From Flavobacterium sp. LC2016-23 (GTDB lineage: Bacteria; Bacteroidota; Bacteroidia; Flavobacteriales; Flavobacteriaceae): DNA of 64,000 nt. The DNA lies in assembly GCF_009674775.1 (NCBI RefSeq), contig NZ_WKKE01000005.1, forward strand, positions 1 to 64,000, given 5' to 3'. Below the pieces are notes generated by a model, which saw only the letters and a list, made by a program, of their open reading frames with translations, searched no databases and was not told the DNA's origin. Below, piece after piece: positions 25,382-34,644 of this stretch. Position 1 is the stretch's first letter. Each line of letters starts with the position of its first letter. Made by a program: the position numbers and the translations under genes.

Positions 25382-27160
25382 TTACATTCTCTCCGGAACT
25401 TCAATTCCTAATAAGGTAAAAGCAGCTTTTATAACTTCAGCCACTTTTTGGGAGAGCTGGACTCTGAATACTTTTTTAGTCAGATCAACTTCGCCTAAAA
25501 TATGTACGGACTGATAAAATGAGTTGTATTCTTTTACCAGATCGTAAGTATAATTAGCAATTAAGGCCGGACTGTGATTCTGCGCGGCATTTTGAATTAC
25601 TTCCGGGAAAAGTTCGATTTGTTTTACGAGTTCCTTTTCTTTTTCGTGTAACGCTGTCGTATCTGTTTTACTTGAAAAATCGAAATCGGCTTTACGAATA
25701 ATCGACTGGATTCTGGCGTACGTATATTGAATAAACGGACCTGTATTTCCTGCAAAATCTACTGATTCTTCCGGATTGAACAAAATACGTTTTTTAGGAT
25801 CTACTTTTAAAATGTAATATTTAAGGGCACCAAGACCAATTGTTTTGTACAATTTCTCTTTTTCTTCGGCAGAATAACTATCCAGTTTTCCTAAATCCTC
25901 AGAAATTTGTTTTGCCGTATCGGTCATATCCTGCATTAAATCATCGGCATCTACGACGGTTCCTTCACGGCTTTTCATTTTTCCGGAAGGTAAATCCACC
26001 ATTCCGTATGATAAATGATACAAACTTGAAGCCCAGTCGAAGCCTAATTTTTTCAGGATTAAGAATAAAACTTTAAAGTGATAATCCTGCTCGTTACCGA
26101 CCGTATAAACCATTCCGCCAACATCGGGCATATCTTTCACACGCTGAATGGCCGTTCCGATATCCTGGGTCATATAAACGGCTGTTCCGTCTGAACGAAG
26201 TACAATTTTACGATCCAGACCTTCATCTGTCAAATCAATCCAGACTGAACCATCAGGATCTTTTTCGAAAACCCCTCTATCAAGTCCAACCTGAACGACG
26301 TCTTTCCCTAGTAAATACGTATTACTTTCGTAATAATATTTGTCAAAATTAACACCAAGATTAGCGTACGTAGTCGCAAAGCCGTCATAAACCCACTGGT
26401 TCATCATTTTCCACAGTGTGATCACTTTTTCATCACCGGCTTCCCATTTTTTAAGCATATCCTGGGCTTCCATAATAATTGGAGCCTGTTTTTTGGCTTC
26501 TTCCTCTGTTTTACCGGATTCCATCAATTGAGAGATTTCAGCTTTATACGCTTTATCAAACTCTACATAATATTTCCCTACTAATTTATCTCCTTTTAAA
26601 TTAGAACTTTCCGGAGTTTCTCCGTTTCCGAATTTCTCCCACGCCAGCATCGATTTGCAGATATGAATTCCACGATCGTTGATGATTTGTGTTTTATATA
26701 CTTTTTTACCTGAGGCTTTAATAATTTCCGCAACGGAATATCCTAACAGATTGTTACGAACGTGTCCCAGGTGCAAAGGTTTGTTGGTATTTGGCGAAGA
26801 ATATTCGACCATAATGGCTTTCTCCTCCGGATTCGGAGTTGCATAACCAAATTTTGCATTGTCTTTTATTTCATTAAAGAAATTCAAATAATAACTATCG
26901 GCAATTACAATATTTAAAAAACCGGATACTACGTTGAAACGCGCTACTTCAGTAACATTTTCAACCAGATAATTTCCAATTTTATTTCCTAACTCGACCG
27001 GATTGCTTTTAATCACTTTTAATAAAGGAAATAGCACCATGGTAATATCGCCCTCAAACTCTTTTCTGGTAGTCTGAAACTCAATTTTATCAACAGTAAC
27101 ATCAAATAATGCTTGTATTGCTTTTTGTATAGAAGGTGTAAGAATTTGTGATAACGACAT
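25382..27160 (-). CDS. argS: Arginyl-tRNA synthetase
   Basis: A 592-residue class I synthetase that charges tRNA-Arg. The HIGH-type motif is HLGH in NKPLHLGHVRNNLLG, the second motif region is GKMKSREGTVV, and the N-terminal Arg-specific additional domain and C-terminal DALR anticodon-binding region (ending in FTLLGIEVPERM) are complete. Length is normal. It has its own -7 box (27182-27189) and terminator, and appears to be a single-gene unit. Confidence 0.98.
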   Translation of the reverse strand: MSLSQILTPSIQKAIQALFDVTVDKIEFQTTRKEFEGDITMVLFPLLKVIKSNPVELGNKIGNYLVENVTEVARFNVVSGFLNIVIADSYYLNFFNEIKDNAKFGYATPNPEEKAIMVEYSSPNTNKPLHLGHVRNNLLGYSVAEIIKASGKKVYKTQIINDRGIHICKSMLAWEKFGNGETPESSNLKGDKLVGKYYVEFDKAYKAEISQLMESGKTEEEAKKQAPIIMEAQDMLKKWEAGDEKVITLWKMMNQWVYDGFATTYANLGVNFDKYYYESNTYLLGKDVVQVGLDRGVFEKDPDGSVWIDLTDEGLDRKIVLRSDGTAVYMTQDIGTAIQRVKDMPDVGGMVYTVGNEQDYHFKVLFLILKKLGFDWASSLYHLSYGMVDLPSGKMKSREGTVVDADDLMQDMTDTAKQISEDLGKLDSYSAEEKEKLYKTIGLGALKYYILKVDPKKRILFNPEESVDFAGNTGPFIQYTYARIQSIIRKADFDFSSKTDTTALHEKEKELVKQIELFPEVIQNAAQNHSPALIANYTYDLVKEYNSFYQSVHILGEVDLTKKVFRVQLSQKVAEVIKAAFTLLGIEVPERM

Positions 27161-27479
27161 GTAAACTTATTTTAAAGTGAGCAAATATACTGCTTATTCA
27201 TCAATTAGAGAAAATCAAAAACATATAAAATTCCTGAAAAGAGTCAGAATTTCACAAAAAACTCAATGTTTCAATTGTTAAAATTATCAAAAAACTAAAA
27301 CCTTAATCCATTATAAAACAGCAGATCTTCCAAAAAAACAAAATTTATTTTAATTTTTCTGTAACATATCCACCACAAAAGAGTCTTAATAGGGACTTTG
27401 AATTTATTTCCAAAGAAAAAAAGAAAAACTAAAAACAAGCATCATCATCAATCAAATCAAATCAATCAGTTACCACATT
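27161..27479. other. Divergent intergenic region argS / TonB-type gene
   Basis: The only supported site is a -7 match for argS at 27182-27189 (TATATTTG on the minus strand). On the plus strand no TAnnTTTG box was found before the gene at 27480. The rest is AT-rich sequence without repeats or ORFs of note. Confidence 0.5.
27182..27189 (-). promoter_or_regulatory. Candidate -7 box for argS
   Basis: Minus strand TATATTTG, exact TAnnTTTG match, 21 bases before the argS ATG. Confidence 0.55.
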
Positions 27480-29897
27480 ATGAAATTAAAATTCTTTCTG
27501 TTTGCATTACTTGGTGTAATGGCAACAGCACAGGCACAGAATTCGGGGACAGTCTCCGGAAAAATTACCGAAAAATCGAACAATGCTCCCATTTCATATG
27601 CTACGGTTTCGATCAAAGACAACGGAAAAGTAGTTTCGGGAGTAAATACAGATGATAATGGTGATTTCAGCATTAAAAATCTAGCTTTAAAAAACTATAC
27701 CATCGAAATTCAGTACATTGGATTCCGAAAATATATCGGATCTGTTATTTTAAGTGACAACAAAAAGGAAGCAATTGTAAAAGTATCTCTTGAAGAAGAA
27801 GCGACTCAGCTAAAAGGCGTAAACATTGTAAACGAACGCTCGACAATAGAACAAAAAATTGACCGAAAAGTAGTTACTGTCGGAAAAGACCTTACTACAG
27901 CGGGAGCTTCGGCATCTGATATTATGAACAATATTCCTTCTGTAAACGTTGATCAGGATGGAAAACTTTCGCTTCGCGGAAATGATAATGTTCGTGTTTT
28001 AATTGACGGAAGACCCAGTAATATTGACCCTGCCCAGTTATTAAAACAGATTCCTTCAACTTCTATCAAGAAAATTGAGCTGATTACCAATCCAAGTGCC
28101 AAATACAATCCGGAAGGAATGTCAGGAATTATCAACATTATTTTGCATAAAAATGCAAACACTGGTTTTAACGGAAGTTACAGCGGTGGAATTACTTTTG
28201 GTGAAACGGCCAAATACAATCAGTCACTGGATTTGAATTACAAAACCGGAAAAGTGAACTTTTTCGGGAATGTGGGACAAAACTTCGGAACTTATTTTAA
28301 TGATGGCCTGATCAGAAGATTTGATGAGAATATTATACAGGATCTGGACATTAAAAATGAGAATGATTCTTACCTCTACAAAATTGGTATGGATTTCCTG
28401 ATCAACGATCACAATACTTTGTCTTTTTACACGAATCAGAATAAATCGACCGGAAAAGGATTTGTAGATACTGATATTGATTATAACAATGGGGATCCGG
28501 ATATTAAAAACATCTTTCAAAAATCTAAATATTCAGGACCTGAAGAAACCGGTACGTATAATTTAGCCTATAAACATATTTTCAAAAAAGAAGGCCATAC
28601 TTTAGATTTTGAAGGAAACTACAGCGATAGCAAAGAAACTCAAAATGCCAATTTTGATACTAAAACGACAGCTCCCGATAATACGGTGAATAATATAATT
28701 TACAACGATTTGATTAAAAGCGATCGTCAGTTAAGCACACTTAACATTGATTATGTAAATCCATTAAGCGAAAAATCAACCCTTGAAGCCGGTGCCGAAG
28801 CCAGAATTACCAGAACAGGCAATGATTATGCCACTGGAAATCCTGTTGTTGCGGCAAAAGATCAAATGTCGAATTACACTTATGACACGGATATTTATTC
28901 TGCTTATGTAACTTTCGGACAGAAATTCAAAAAATTCAGTTATCAGGTAGGAGCCCGTTTTGAAAGTTATAAAGTGGCGGCCAATCTGAATTACGGTAAA
29001 GAAAAATTTGATGATGATTACATTACGCTGTATCCTTCTGCTTATTTGACGTACAACTTAAATGAGAAAAATACGTTACAGCTTAGTTACAGCCGTCGTG
29101 TAGACCGACCAAGTTTAGAACAGACAAAACCTATCCGTGAATTTTCTACTCCTTTGGTAACTTCACTTGGAAATCCGGAACTGAGACCTCAGTTTACTAA
29201 TTCAGTTGAAGTAAATTATACCAAAACATTAGAAAAAGGAAGTTTTACTGCCGGAGTATTTGTAAGACAAATCAATGATCAGATCAGCAGAATTTTATAT
29301 CCAGATGTGGCCGACCTGACTGGTAAAAAACAAATTATGTCTTTTACCAACTACGATAGCAATACCGCTTATGGATTTGAAGCGTCTTTTAATTATAAAA
29401 TTGCAAAGTGGTGGGACATCTCTCCGTCTATTGATTTCTCGAGTATTAATCAGCAAGGGATTGTATTTTTATATGATAGCCCAACCAAAACCAGTAATCC
29501 AGTCGAAAGAAAAATTACTGTATCGGCTTTCAATGCTCGTATGAACTCTAATTTTAAAGTAAATAAACGTTTAAGCTTCCTGTTATTCGGATTTTATAAA
29601 GGGCCAAGTGACGGACTTCAAAATAACAGTCATGAAATGTACAAAATGGACATAGGTTCACGTTATACATTGTTAGACAACAAGATGAATATCAGCGTAC
29701 GTTTTAATGACGTATTCAATACGATGAAATATGCTTTTGATACGATGTATCCTTATCCACAGGCAGGGCAGTTTACCTGGGAGAGCCAAACCGTGTATTT
29801 AGGTTTAACCTATAACTTTGGAGGAGGAAAAATCAAAAAACTGCAACGTAAACAAAGAGAAGACAACACTAATAAAGACGGTGGCGGAATGTTTTAG
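27480..29897 (+). CDS. TonB-dependent receptor-like outer-membrane beta-barrel protein
   Basis: An 805-residue protein with a signal peptide (MATAQAQ, cleavage near residue 20), a carboxypeptidase-like regulatory domain (SGTVSGKITEKSNNAPISYATVSI), a plug with NNIPSVNVDQDGKLSLRGNDNVRVLIDGRP and PSAKYNPEGMSGIINIIL, and an outer-membrane barrel of the OMP_b-brl_3 type. There is no SusD partner, so it is not a Sus-type system. The substrate is unknown; members are often assigned to siderophore, peptide or metal uptake without proof. It is a single gene ended by a strong terminator shared with the converging cutC gene. Confidence 0.9.
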   Translation: MKLKFFLFALLGVMATAQAQNSGTVSGKITEKSNNAPISYATVSIKDNGKVVSGVNTDDNGDFSIKNLALKNYTIEIQYIGFRKYIGSVILSDNKKEAIVKVSLEEEATQLKGVNIVNERSTIEQKIDRKVVTVGKDLTTAGASASDIMNNIPSVNVDQDGKLSLRGNDNVRVLIDGRPSNIDPAQLLKQIPSTSIKKIELITNPSAKYNPEGMSGIINIILHKNANTGFNGSYSGGITFGETAKYNQSLDLNYKTGKVNFFGNVGQNFGTYFNDGLIRRFDENIIQDLDIKNENDSYLYKIGMDFLINDHNTLSFYTNQNKSTGKGFVDTDIDYNNGDPDIKNIFQKSKYSGPEETGTYNLAYKHIFKKEGHTLDFEGNYSDSKETQNANFDTKTTAPDNTVNNIIYNDLIKSDRQLSTLNIDYVNPLSEKSTLEAGAEARITRTGNDYATGNPVVAAKDQMSNYTYDTDIYSAYVTFGQKFKKFSYQVGARFESYKVAANLNYGKEKFDDDYITLYPSAYLTYNLNEKNTLQLSYSRRVDRPSLEQTKPIREFSTPLVTSLGNPELRPQFTNSVEVNYTKTLEKGSFTAGVFVRQINDQISRILYPDVADLTGKKQIMSFTNYDSNTAYGFEASFNYKIAKWWDISPSIDFSSINQQGIVFLYDSPTKTSNPVERKITVSAFNARMNSNFKVNKRLSFLLFGFYKGPSDGLQNNSHEMYKMDIGSRYTLLDNKMNISVRFNDVFNTMKYAFDTMYPYPQAGQFTWESQTVYLGLTYNFGGGKIKKLQRKQREDNTNKDGGGMF

Positions 29898-29936
29898 TCC
29901 CGCTTTTATTAGCCAATTTTAAATAATTTCTTGTAG

Positions 29937-29975
29937 AGAAAAGGCCTGGAGTTTGCCAACTTCAGGCCTTTTTTA
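29937..29975. terminator. Bidirectional terminator between the TonB-type gene and cutC
   Basis: AAAAGGCCTG and CAGGCCTTTT arms with AGTT/AACT pairing inside, 40 bases after the plus-strand stop and 24 bases after the cutC stop. A-run and T-run on the two sides suit both directions. Confidence 0.9.
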
Positions 29976-29998
29976 TTGGCAATCAAGAGTGAGGTAAA

Positions 29999-30670
29999 TC
30001 AAAAATTAGCTCTTATTTTTTTTATTTCCTGAGAATCTGCTGTTTCCGACTGATCCGTAATGGCAGAAGAATGATAAAAAGTAGGCTGTAATGTTTCCTG
30101 CAATACCTGAATATTTGAAGATCTCAAACCTCCCCCGGGCATGATTATAATCCTGTCGCCGGCTAATTTTTGAATTTTCTCTAAAACTGAAATTCCTTCC
30201 AGAACATTTACGCCCTGTCCCGAGGTCAGAATGGTTTTAAAACCGCAGTCGATCACATCTTCCAGCGATTGCTCTACGTTTTCCACCACATCAAAAGCCC
30301 TGTGAAAAGTACAGGAAAGCGGACTGGCTAAATCTACCAGTTCTTTATTCCTTACTTTATTAACACTGCCATCTTCCTTTAAAACACCAAAAACAAACCC
30401 ATCAACACCCAATTTTTTGAATTGTTTGATGTCTTGTTTCATTTCGATCAGTTCCTCATCCGAATAAACAAAATCTCCGCCCCGCGGCCTGATAATGACG
30501 TGCATTTTAATCGACAATTGTTCACGGACTCTTACGCCTAAAATATAGTTAGGCGTTGTTCCTCCAAGTTGCATATTTTCACACAATTCGATTCGGTCTG
30601 CCCCGTTTTCCTGGGCAATTATTGCCGATTCGTAATTGAAACAGGCTATTTCGAGTTGATTTTTTTTCAT
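29999..30670 (-). CDS. cutC: CutC-family copper homeostasis protein
   Basis: A 223-residue TIM-barrel protein. The family start LEIACFNYESAIIAQENGADRIELCENMQLGGTTP and the later MHVIIRPRGGDF, FHRAFD and LTSGQG motifs are all present. CutC has been linked to copper tolerance in E. coli, but the biochemical role is not settled. It lies downstream of fabH on the same strand, separated by a terminator, so it probably has its own weak promoter. Confidence 0.93.
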   Translation of the reverse strand: MKKNQLEIACFNYESAIIAQENGADRIELCENMQLGGTTPNYILGVRVREQLSIKMHVIIRPRGGDFVYSDEELIEMKQDIKQFKKLGVDGFVFGVLKEDGSVNKVRNKELVDLASPLSCTFHRAFDVVENVEQSLEDVIDCGFKTILTSGQGVNVLEGISVLEKIQKLAGDRIIIMPGGGLRSSNIQVLQETLQPTFYHSSAITDQSETADSQEIKKIRANF

Positions 30671-30743
30671 TTTTTACGTTATAATAACATTTTCCTGCAA
30701 AGGTTCTTCGTTTCTTAAATCAAAAACTAAACAGGTCAAAAAT

Positions 30744-30774
30744 AAAAAACCTGTTCAGAAACTGAACAGGTTTT
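30744..30774 (-). terminator. Rho-independent terminator after fabH
   Basis: Perfect 13-bp arms AAAACCTGTTCAG and CTGAACAGGTTTT with a three-base loop, 24 bases after the fabH stop. Confidence 0.92.
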
Positions 30775-30797
30775 AATATAAAATTAAGACAGAAAGT

Positions 30798-31805
30798 TTA
30801 CCATTTAATAATAACACTTCCCCAAGTGAATCCACTTCCGAAAGCAGCTAAAACAACGGTATCTCCTGTTTTTATTTTTCCTTGCTCCCACGCTTCTGTC
30901 AAAGCGATCGGAATAGAGGCCGCAGTGGTATTTCCATATTTCTGGATGTTATTGTATACCTGATCATCTGACAATTTGAATTTGTTCTGAATGAATTGTG
31001 AAATTCTCAAATTCGCCTGATGTGGAATCAGCATATTAATATCCGAAACTTGTAAACCATTTGCTTCCAAACCTTCGTTGATTACCTCCGCGAAACGAAC
31101 TACTGCGTTCTTAAACACAAATTGCCCGTTCATGTACGGATAATAACTTTCGTCATTCGGATCATTATCTGCCAGAATATCGGTTACCCAGCGCGCTCCC
31201 ATTCCCGGTGCCTGTAAAGCCAGCTCTTCAGCATGCTGTCCTTCTGAATGTAAATGGGTTGACAAAATTCCTTTTGTCAAATCTTCTTCACGGCTTAAAA
31301 CAGCTGCTCCTGCCCCATCTCCAAAAATGACCGAAACACCACGTCCGCGGGTTGTCATGTCCAATCCTGTTGAATGCACTTCAGAACCAATTACTAAAAT
31401 ATTTTTATACATTCCGGTTTTGATATACTGGTCTGCCACTGAGATTCCGTAAATAAAACCAGAACATTGATTTCTGACATCTAAAGCACCAACAGTTCTC
31501 AACCCTAAATCACGTTGTACCAAAACTCCTGGTCCTGGAAAATAGTAATCCGGACTTAATGTAGCAAAAACTACAAAGTCAATATCTTCTTTGGCAATGC
31601 CGGAACGTTCGATTGCAATTTTAGCTGCTTTTACTCCCATAGAAGTTGTGGTATCCTCTCCACGAATGATGTGTCTGCGCTCCTGAATTCCTGTTCTTTC
31701 CTGAATCCATTCGTCATTGGTATCAATAATTTTAGACAAATCATCGTTGGTCACAACATTAGAAGGAACATAATACCCTAAGCCCGCTATTTTTGAATGA
31801 TACAT
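30798..31805 (-). CDS. fabH: 3-oxoacyl-ACP synthase III FabH
   Basis: A 335-residue condensing enzyme that starts fatty acid synthesis from acyl-CoA and malonyl-ACP. The catalytic triad is Cys114 (RNQCSGF), His262 (IPHQAN) and Asn292 (YGNTTAASIP). The C-terminus GSGFTWGSVIIKW is intact. A longer frame opens with an ATG at 31841, but that ATG lies within the candidate -7 box 31839-31846, and the family's N-terminus matches MYHSKIAGLGYYVP, so 31805 is the better start. No acpP, plsX or rpmF neighbour is seen. Confidence 0.95.
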   Translation of the reverse strand: MYHSKIAGLGYYVPSNVVTNDDLSKIIDTNDEWIQERTGIQERRHIIRGEDTTTSMGVKAAKIAIERSGIAKEDIDFVVFATLSPDYYFPGPGVLVQRDLGLRTVGALDVRNQCSGFIYGISVADQYIKTGMYKNILVIGSEVHSTGLDMTTRGRGVSVIFGDGAGAAVLSREEDLTKGILSTHLHSEGQHAEELALQAPGMGARWVTDILADNDPNDESYYPYMNGQFVFKNAVVRFAEVINEGLEANGLQVSDINMLIPHQANLRISQFIQNKFKLSDDQVYNNIQKYGNTTAASIPIALTEAWEQGKIKTGDTVVLAAFGSGFTWGSVIIKW

Positions 31806-31838
31806 ATTCTTTTTATTATTTGTTAAAAAATTGGATTG

Positions 31839-31846
31839 CAAATCTA
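31839..31846 (-). promoter_or_regulatory. Candidate -7 box for fabH
   Basis: Minus strand TAGATTTG, exact TAnnTTTG match, 33 bases before the chosen ATG. It overlaps the alternative upstream ATG and so argues against it. Confidence 0.55.
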
Positions 31847-32070
31847 AGTATACTTTAAAACATAAGCGTACAAATTACTATTTTTTTCGTAATTGACAAT
31901 TTAATATACTTTAATAATAACTTATATTGATTCGTTTTAAATTTCAATAAAGCAATAAATTCCTATAAAACTTAAAAAAAGTTAAATTTCAAACTTAAAA
32001 TGTAACAAGACTAAAGTATTTTAGACAAACATTTATGACTACCATTTTTTAAACCCCTAAAATTCAAATT

Positions 32071-34482
32071 ATGAAATTAAAGGTTACACTATTATTATTT
32101 CTAAATTTTAGTTTTTTTGGCTTTGCACAAGAAAACCTGACTTATCAAAAGCCTTCTAAATCGATTTTAGATTTAGCAGATTACGAAAGGGCTCCTTCTG
32201 TATCTATGGATACTAAAAAAGAATATATGCTCCTGTCTTACAGAAACACATACAAAACATTAGATGATTTAAACCAGGACGAACTTCGTCTGGCTGGATT
32301 ACGAATAAATCCTGTAACTAACATTTCCAGTACAGTAACTTATATTAACAACCTGAAAGTGCGAAAAATAAACAACACAGATGAAATACAGGTTGCAGGC
32401 TTACCTGATAATCCCAAAATAAGCAATGTTCTGTGGTCACCAAATGATAAAAAAATCCTGTTTTCACACACGACCAGGTCAGGAGTTGAACTTTGGGTTT
32501 TAGATGTTGCTACTGCGAAAGCTACCAAACTTACCGAGGCAACTGTAAATGCCAATCTTGGCAATCCGTTTAGCTGGTTTTTAGACAATGAAACCATATT
32601 GGTCAAAATGCTTCCTAAGAACAGACAACCTTTACTGGATTCCAAAAAAGACCTGCCAACGGGACCAATTGTTTCGAATACTTCAGGAGAAAAATCCCAA
32701 AACAGGACCTATCCGGATATGTTGAAAAACAAAAATGATGAAATTAATTTTGAAAACAGCGTGACTTCAGAATTATACAAGGTAAGCCTTAACGGAACCG
32801 CTACCTTATTTAAGGAAGCTGCTATGTTTGCCGGAGAAAGAATTTCCCCTGACGGCAATTACATTATGCTGACCACGATTCAGAAACCATTCTCTTACGT
32901 AGTTCCTTTAAACAGGTTTCCTTCTAAAACTGTTGTTTATGACAGCAGAGGAAAAGAAATTAAAGTCGTTAACGAAGTTCCTTTAAACGAAATTATTCCT
33001 AAAGGTTTTATGGCGGTACGAAAAGGAAAAAGAGAAATGAGCTGGAGAAATGACAGACCTGCTACTTTGGCTTATGTGACTGCTTTAGACGAGGGAAATC
33101 CTGCAAATAAGACAGACTTCAGAGACGAAGTTTTTCTTTGGGATGCTCCTTTTACAAGTGATCCGATTACCCTGGTAAAATTACCACAGCGTTTTTCGGG
33201 TATAACCTGGGGGAATGATAATATTGCCATTGTTTCTGACGAATGGTATGATACCCGTAATGTAAAAACATACTTAATTAATCCATCTACTCCGGGACAG
33301 GCCCCAAAGGTAATTACCGACAGAAATTCTCAGGATGTTTATTCCGATCCGGGTACTTTCGAAACCAGAAAAAACGAGTATAACAAATATGTATTAGCCC
33401 TTGAAAAAGACAATGCATACCTTATCGGGGAAGGATACACCAAAGAAGGTCAGTTTCCATTTATAGATGAATTCAATTTTAAAACCTTAAAAAACAAACG
33501 TCTTTATACTTCTTCCTATAAAGACAAAAAAGAAGATTTAATAGAAATTGAAGATTTTAAGACCGGAAAAGTGCTGGTGCAAATCCAGTCTAAAAATGAT
33601 TATCCGAATTATTACTTCAGAAACATCAAAAAACAAAACAGCCTGACGCCTATTACAGCTTTCAAAAATCCTTTCGAAAGTATTAAAAATGTCAGCAAGG
33701 AAGTAATCAAATACAAACGTAAGGACGGGGTTGAACTTTCGGGAACCTTATATCTTCCTGCGGGTTATGACAAAGCAAAAAAGGAAAAATTACCTTTGTT
33801 AATCTGGGCATATCCGGCGGAATACAAAGACAAAAACAGCGCGGGTCAATCAACTCAAAACCCAAATGAGTTTACTTTTCCGTATTACGGATCATTTGTG
33901 TATTGGGTGACAAAAGGATATGTAGTTTTAGACGATGCGGCTTTCCCGATTATCGGTGAAGGAACCACAGAACCGAATGACAATTTTATTTCACAATTAG
34001 TAGATAATGCCGAAGCGGCCATCAATGCCGTTGACGCCTTAGGTTATATCAACAGAAAAAAGGTCGCTATCGGAGGGCATTCGTACGGTGCTTTTATGAC
34101 GGCTAATTTATTAACACATTCCAATCTTTTTGCCTGTGGAATTGCCAGAAGCGGTGCTTACAACAGAACTTTGACACCATTCGGATTTCAAAGTGAACAG
34201 CGCAATTACTGGGAAGCCCCAGAAGTTTACAATACAATGTCTCCTTTTATGAATGCTGATAAAATGAAAACACCGCTTTTGCTGGTTCATGGTGAAGCCG
34301 ATAATAATCCGGGAACTTTTACCTTACAAACAGAGCGTTATTTCCAGGCTTTAAAAGGATTGGGGGCTCCTGCAAGAATGGTAATTTTACCTAAAGAAGC
34401 GCATGGATATGTTGCCAAAGAGAACATCCTTCATTTGCTTTGGGAACAGGATCAGTTTTTAGAAAAATATTTGAAAAACTAA
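32071..34482 (+). CDS. Secreted S9-family serine peptidase (glutamyl endopeptidase-like)
   Basis: An 803-residue protein with a signal peptide (FSFFGFAQ, cleavage near residue 19), a beta-propeller-like region to about residue 540, and a C-terminal alpha/beta-hydrolase domain. The triad is Ser671 in GGHSYGAFM, Asp744 in HGEADNN and His778 in PKEAHGY. The closest recognised group is the S9 branch that includes chloroplast glutamyl endopeptidase, which cuts after Glu; specificity is inferred. Probably periplasmic peptide degradation. It converges on an ABC ATPase gene across a long perfect terminator. Confidence 0.9.
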   Translation: MKLKVTLLLFLNFSFFGFAQENLTYQKPSKSILDLADYERAPSVSMDTKKEYMLLSYRNTYKTLDDLNQDELRLAGLRINPVTNISSTVTYINNLKVRKINNTDEIQVAGLPDNPKISNVLWSPNDKKILFSHTTRSGVELWVLDVATAKATKLTEATVNANLGNPFSWFLDNETILVKMLPKNRQPLLDSKKDLPTGPIVSNTSGEKSQNRTYPDMLKNKNDEINFENSVTSELYKVSLNGTATLFKEAAMFAGERISPDGNYIMLTTIQKPFSYVVPLNRFPSKTVVYDSRGKEIKVVNEVPLNEIIPKGFMAVRKGKREMSWRNDRPATLAYVTALDEGNPANKTDFRDEVFLWDAPFTSDPITLVKLPQRFSGITWGNDNIAIVSDEWYDTRNVKTYLINPSTPGQAPKVITDRNSQDVYSDPGTFETRKNEYNKYVLALEKDNAYLIGEGYTKEGQFPFIDEFNFKTLKNKRLYTSSYKDKKEDLIEIEDFKTGKVLVQIQSKNDYPNYYFRNIKKQNSLTPITAFKNPFESIKNVSKEVIKYKRKDGVELSGTLYLPAGYDKAKKEKLPLLIWAYPAEYKDKNSAGQSTQNPNEFTFPYYGSFVYWVTKGYVVLDDAAFPIIGEGTTEPNDNFISQLVDNAEAAINAVDALGYINRKKVAIGGHSYGAFMTANLLTHSNLFACGIARSGAYNRTLTPFGFQSEQRNYWEAPEVYNTMSPFMNADKMKTPLLLVHGEADNNPGTFTLQTERYFQALKGLGAPARMVILPKEAHGYVAKENILHLLWEQDQFLEKYLKN

Positions 34483-34579
34483 TTCTTTAAGGTACAAAGG
34501 TTCAGAGTCGCAGAGGGGCAAAGGTTTCTTTTTTTTAGTTGGTGAGGCTCTGAGGTACTGAGGTGCTAAGTTTTTTTTA

Positions 34580-34624
34580 AATACAAAACCCGACAGGTTT
34601 TTGAAACCTGTCGGGTTTTGTATT
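34580..34624. terminator. Long perfect bidirectional terminator
   Basis: Two 21-base arms, 34580-34600 and 34604-34624, fully complementary around a TTG loop. The core is CCCGACAGGTTT / AAACCTGTCGGG. It lies between converging genes (stops at 34482 and 34645). The bases just before it (34490-34565) carry the ACAAAGGTTCAGAG-type words common in flavobacterial spacers. Confidence 0.9.
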
Positions 34625-34644
34625 AAGTATCCAATATTTTTTTC

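Noticed and set aside
25227..25514. 95-codon plus-strand frame near the argS end
   Set aside because: Antisense to argS and crossing its terminator; AT-rich low-complexity start.
31806..31841. Longer fabH start at 31841
   Set aside because: The ATG falls in the -7 box and the extra 12 residues do not fit the family N-terminus.
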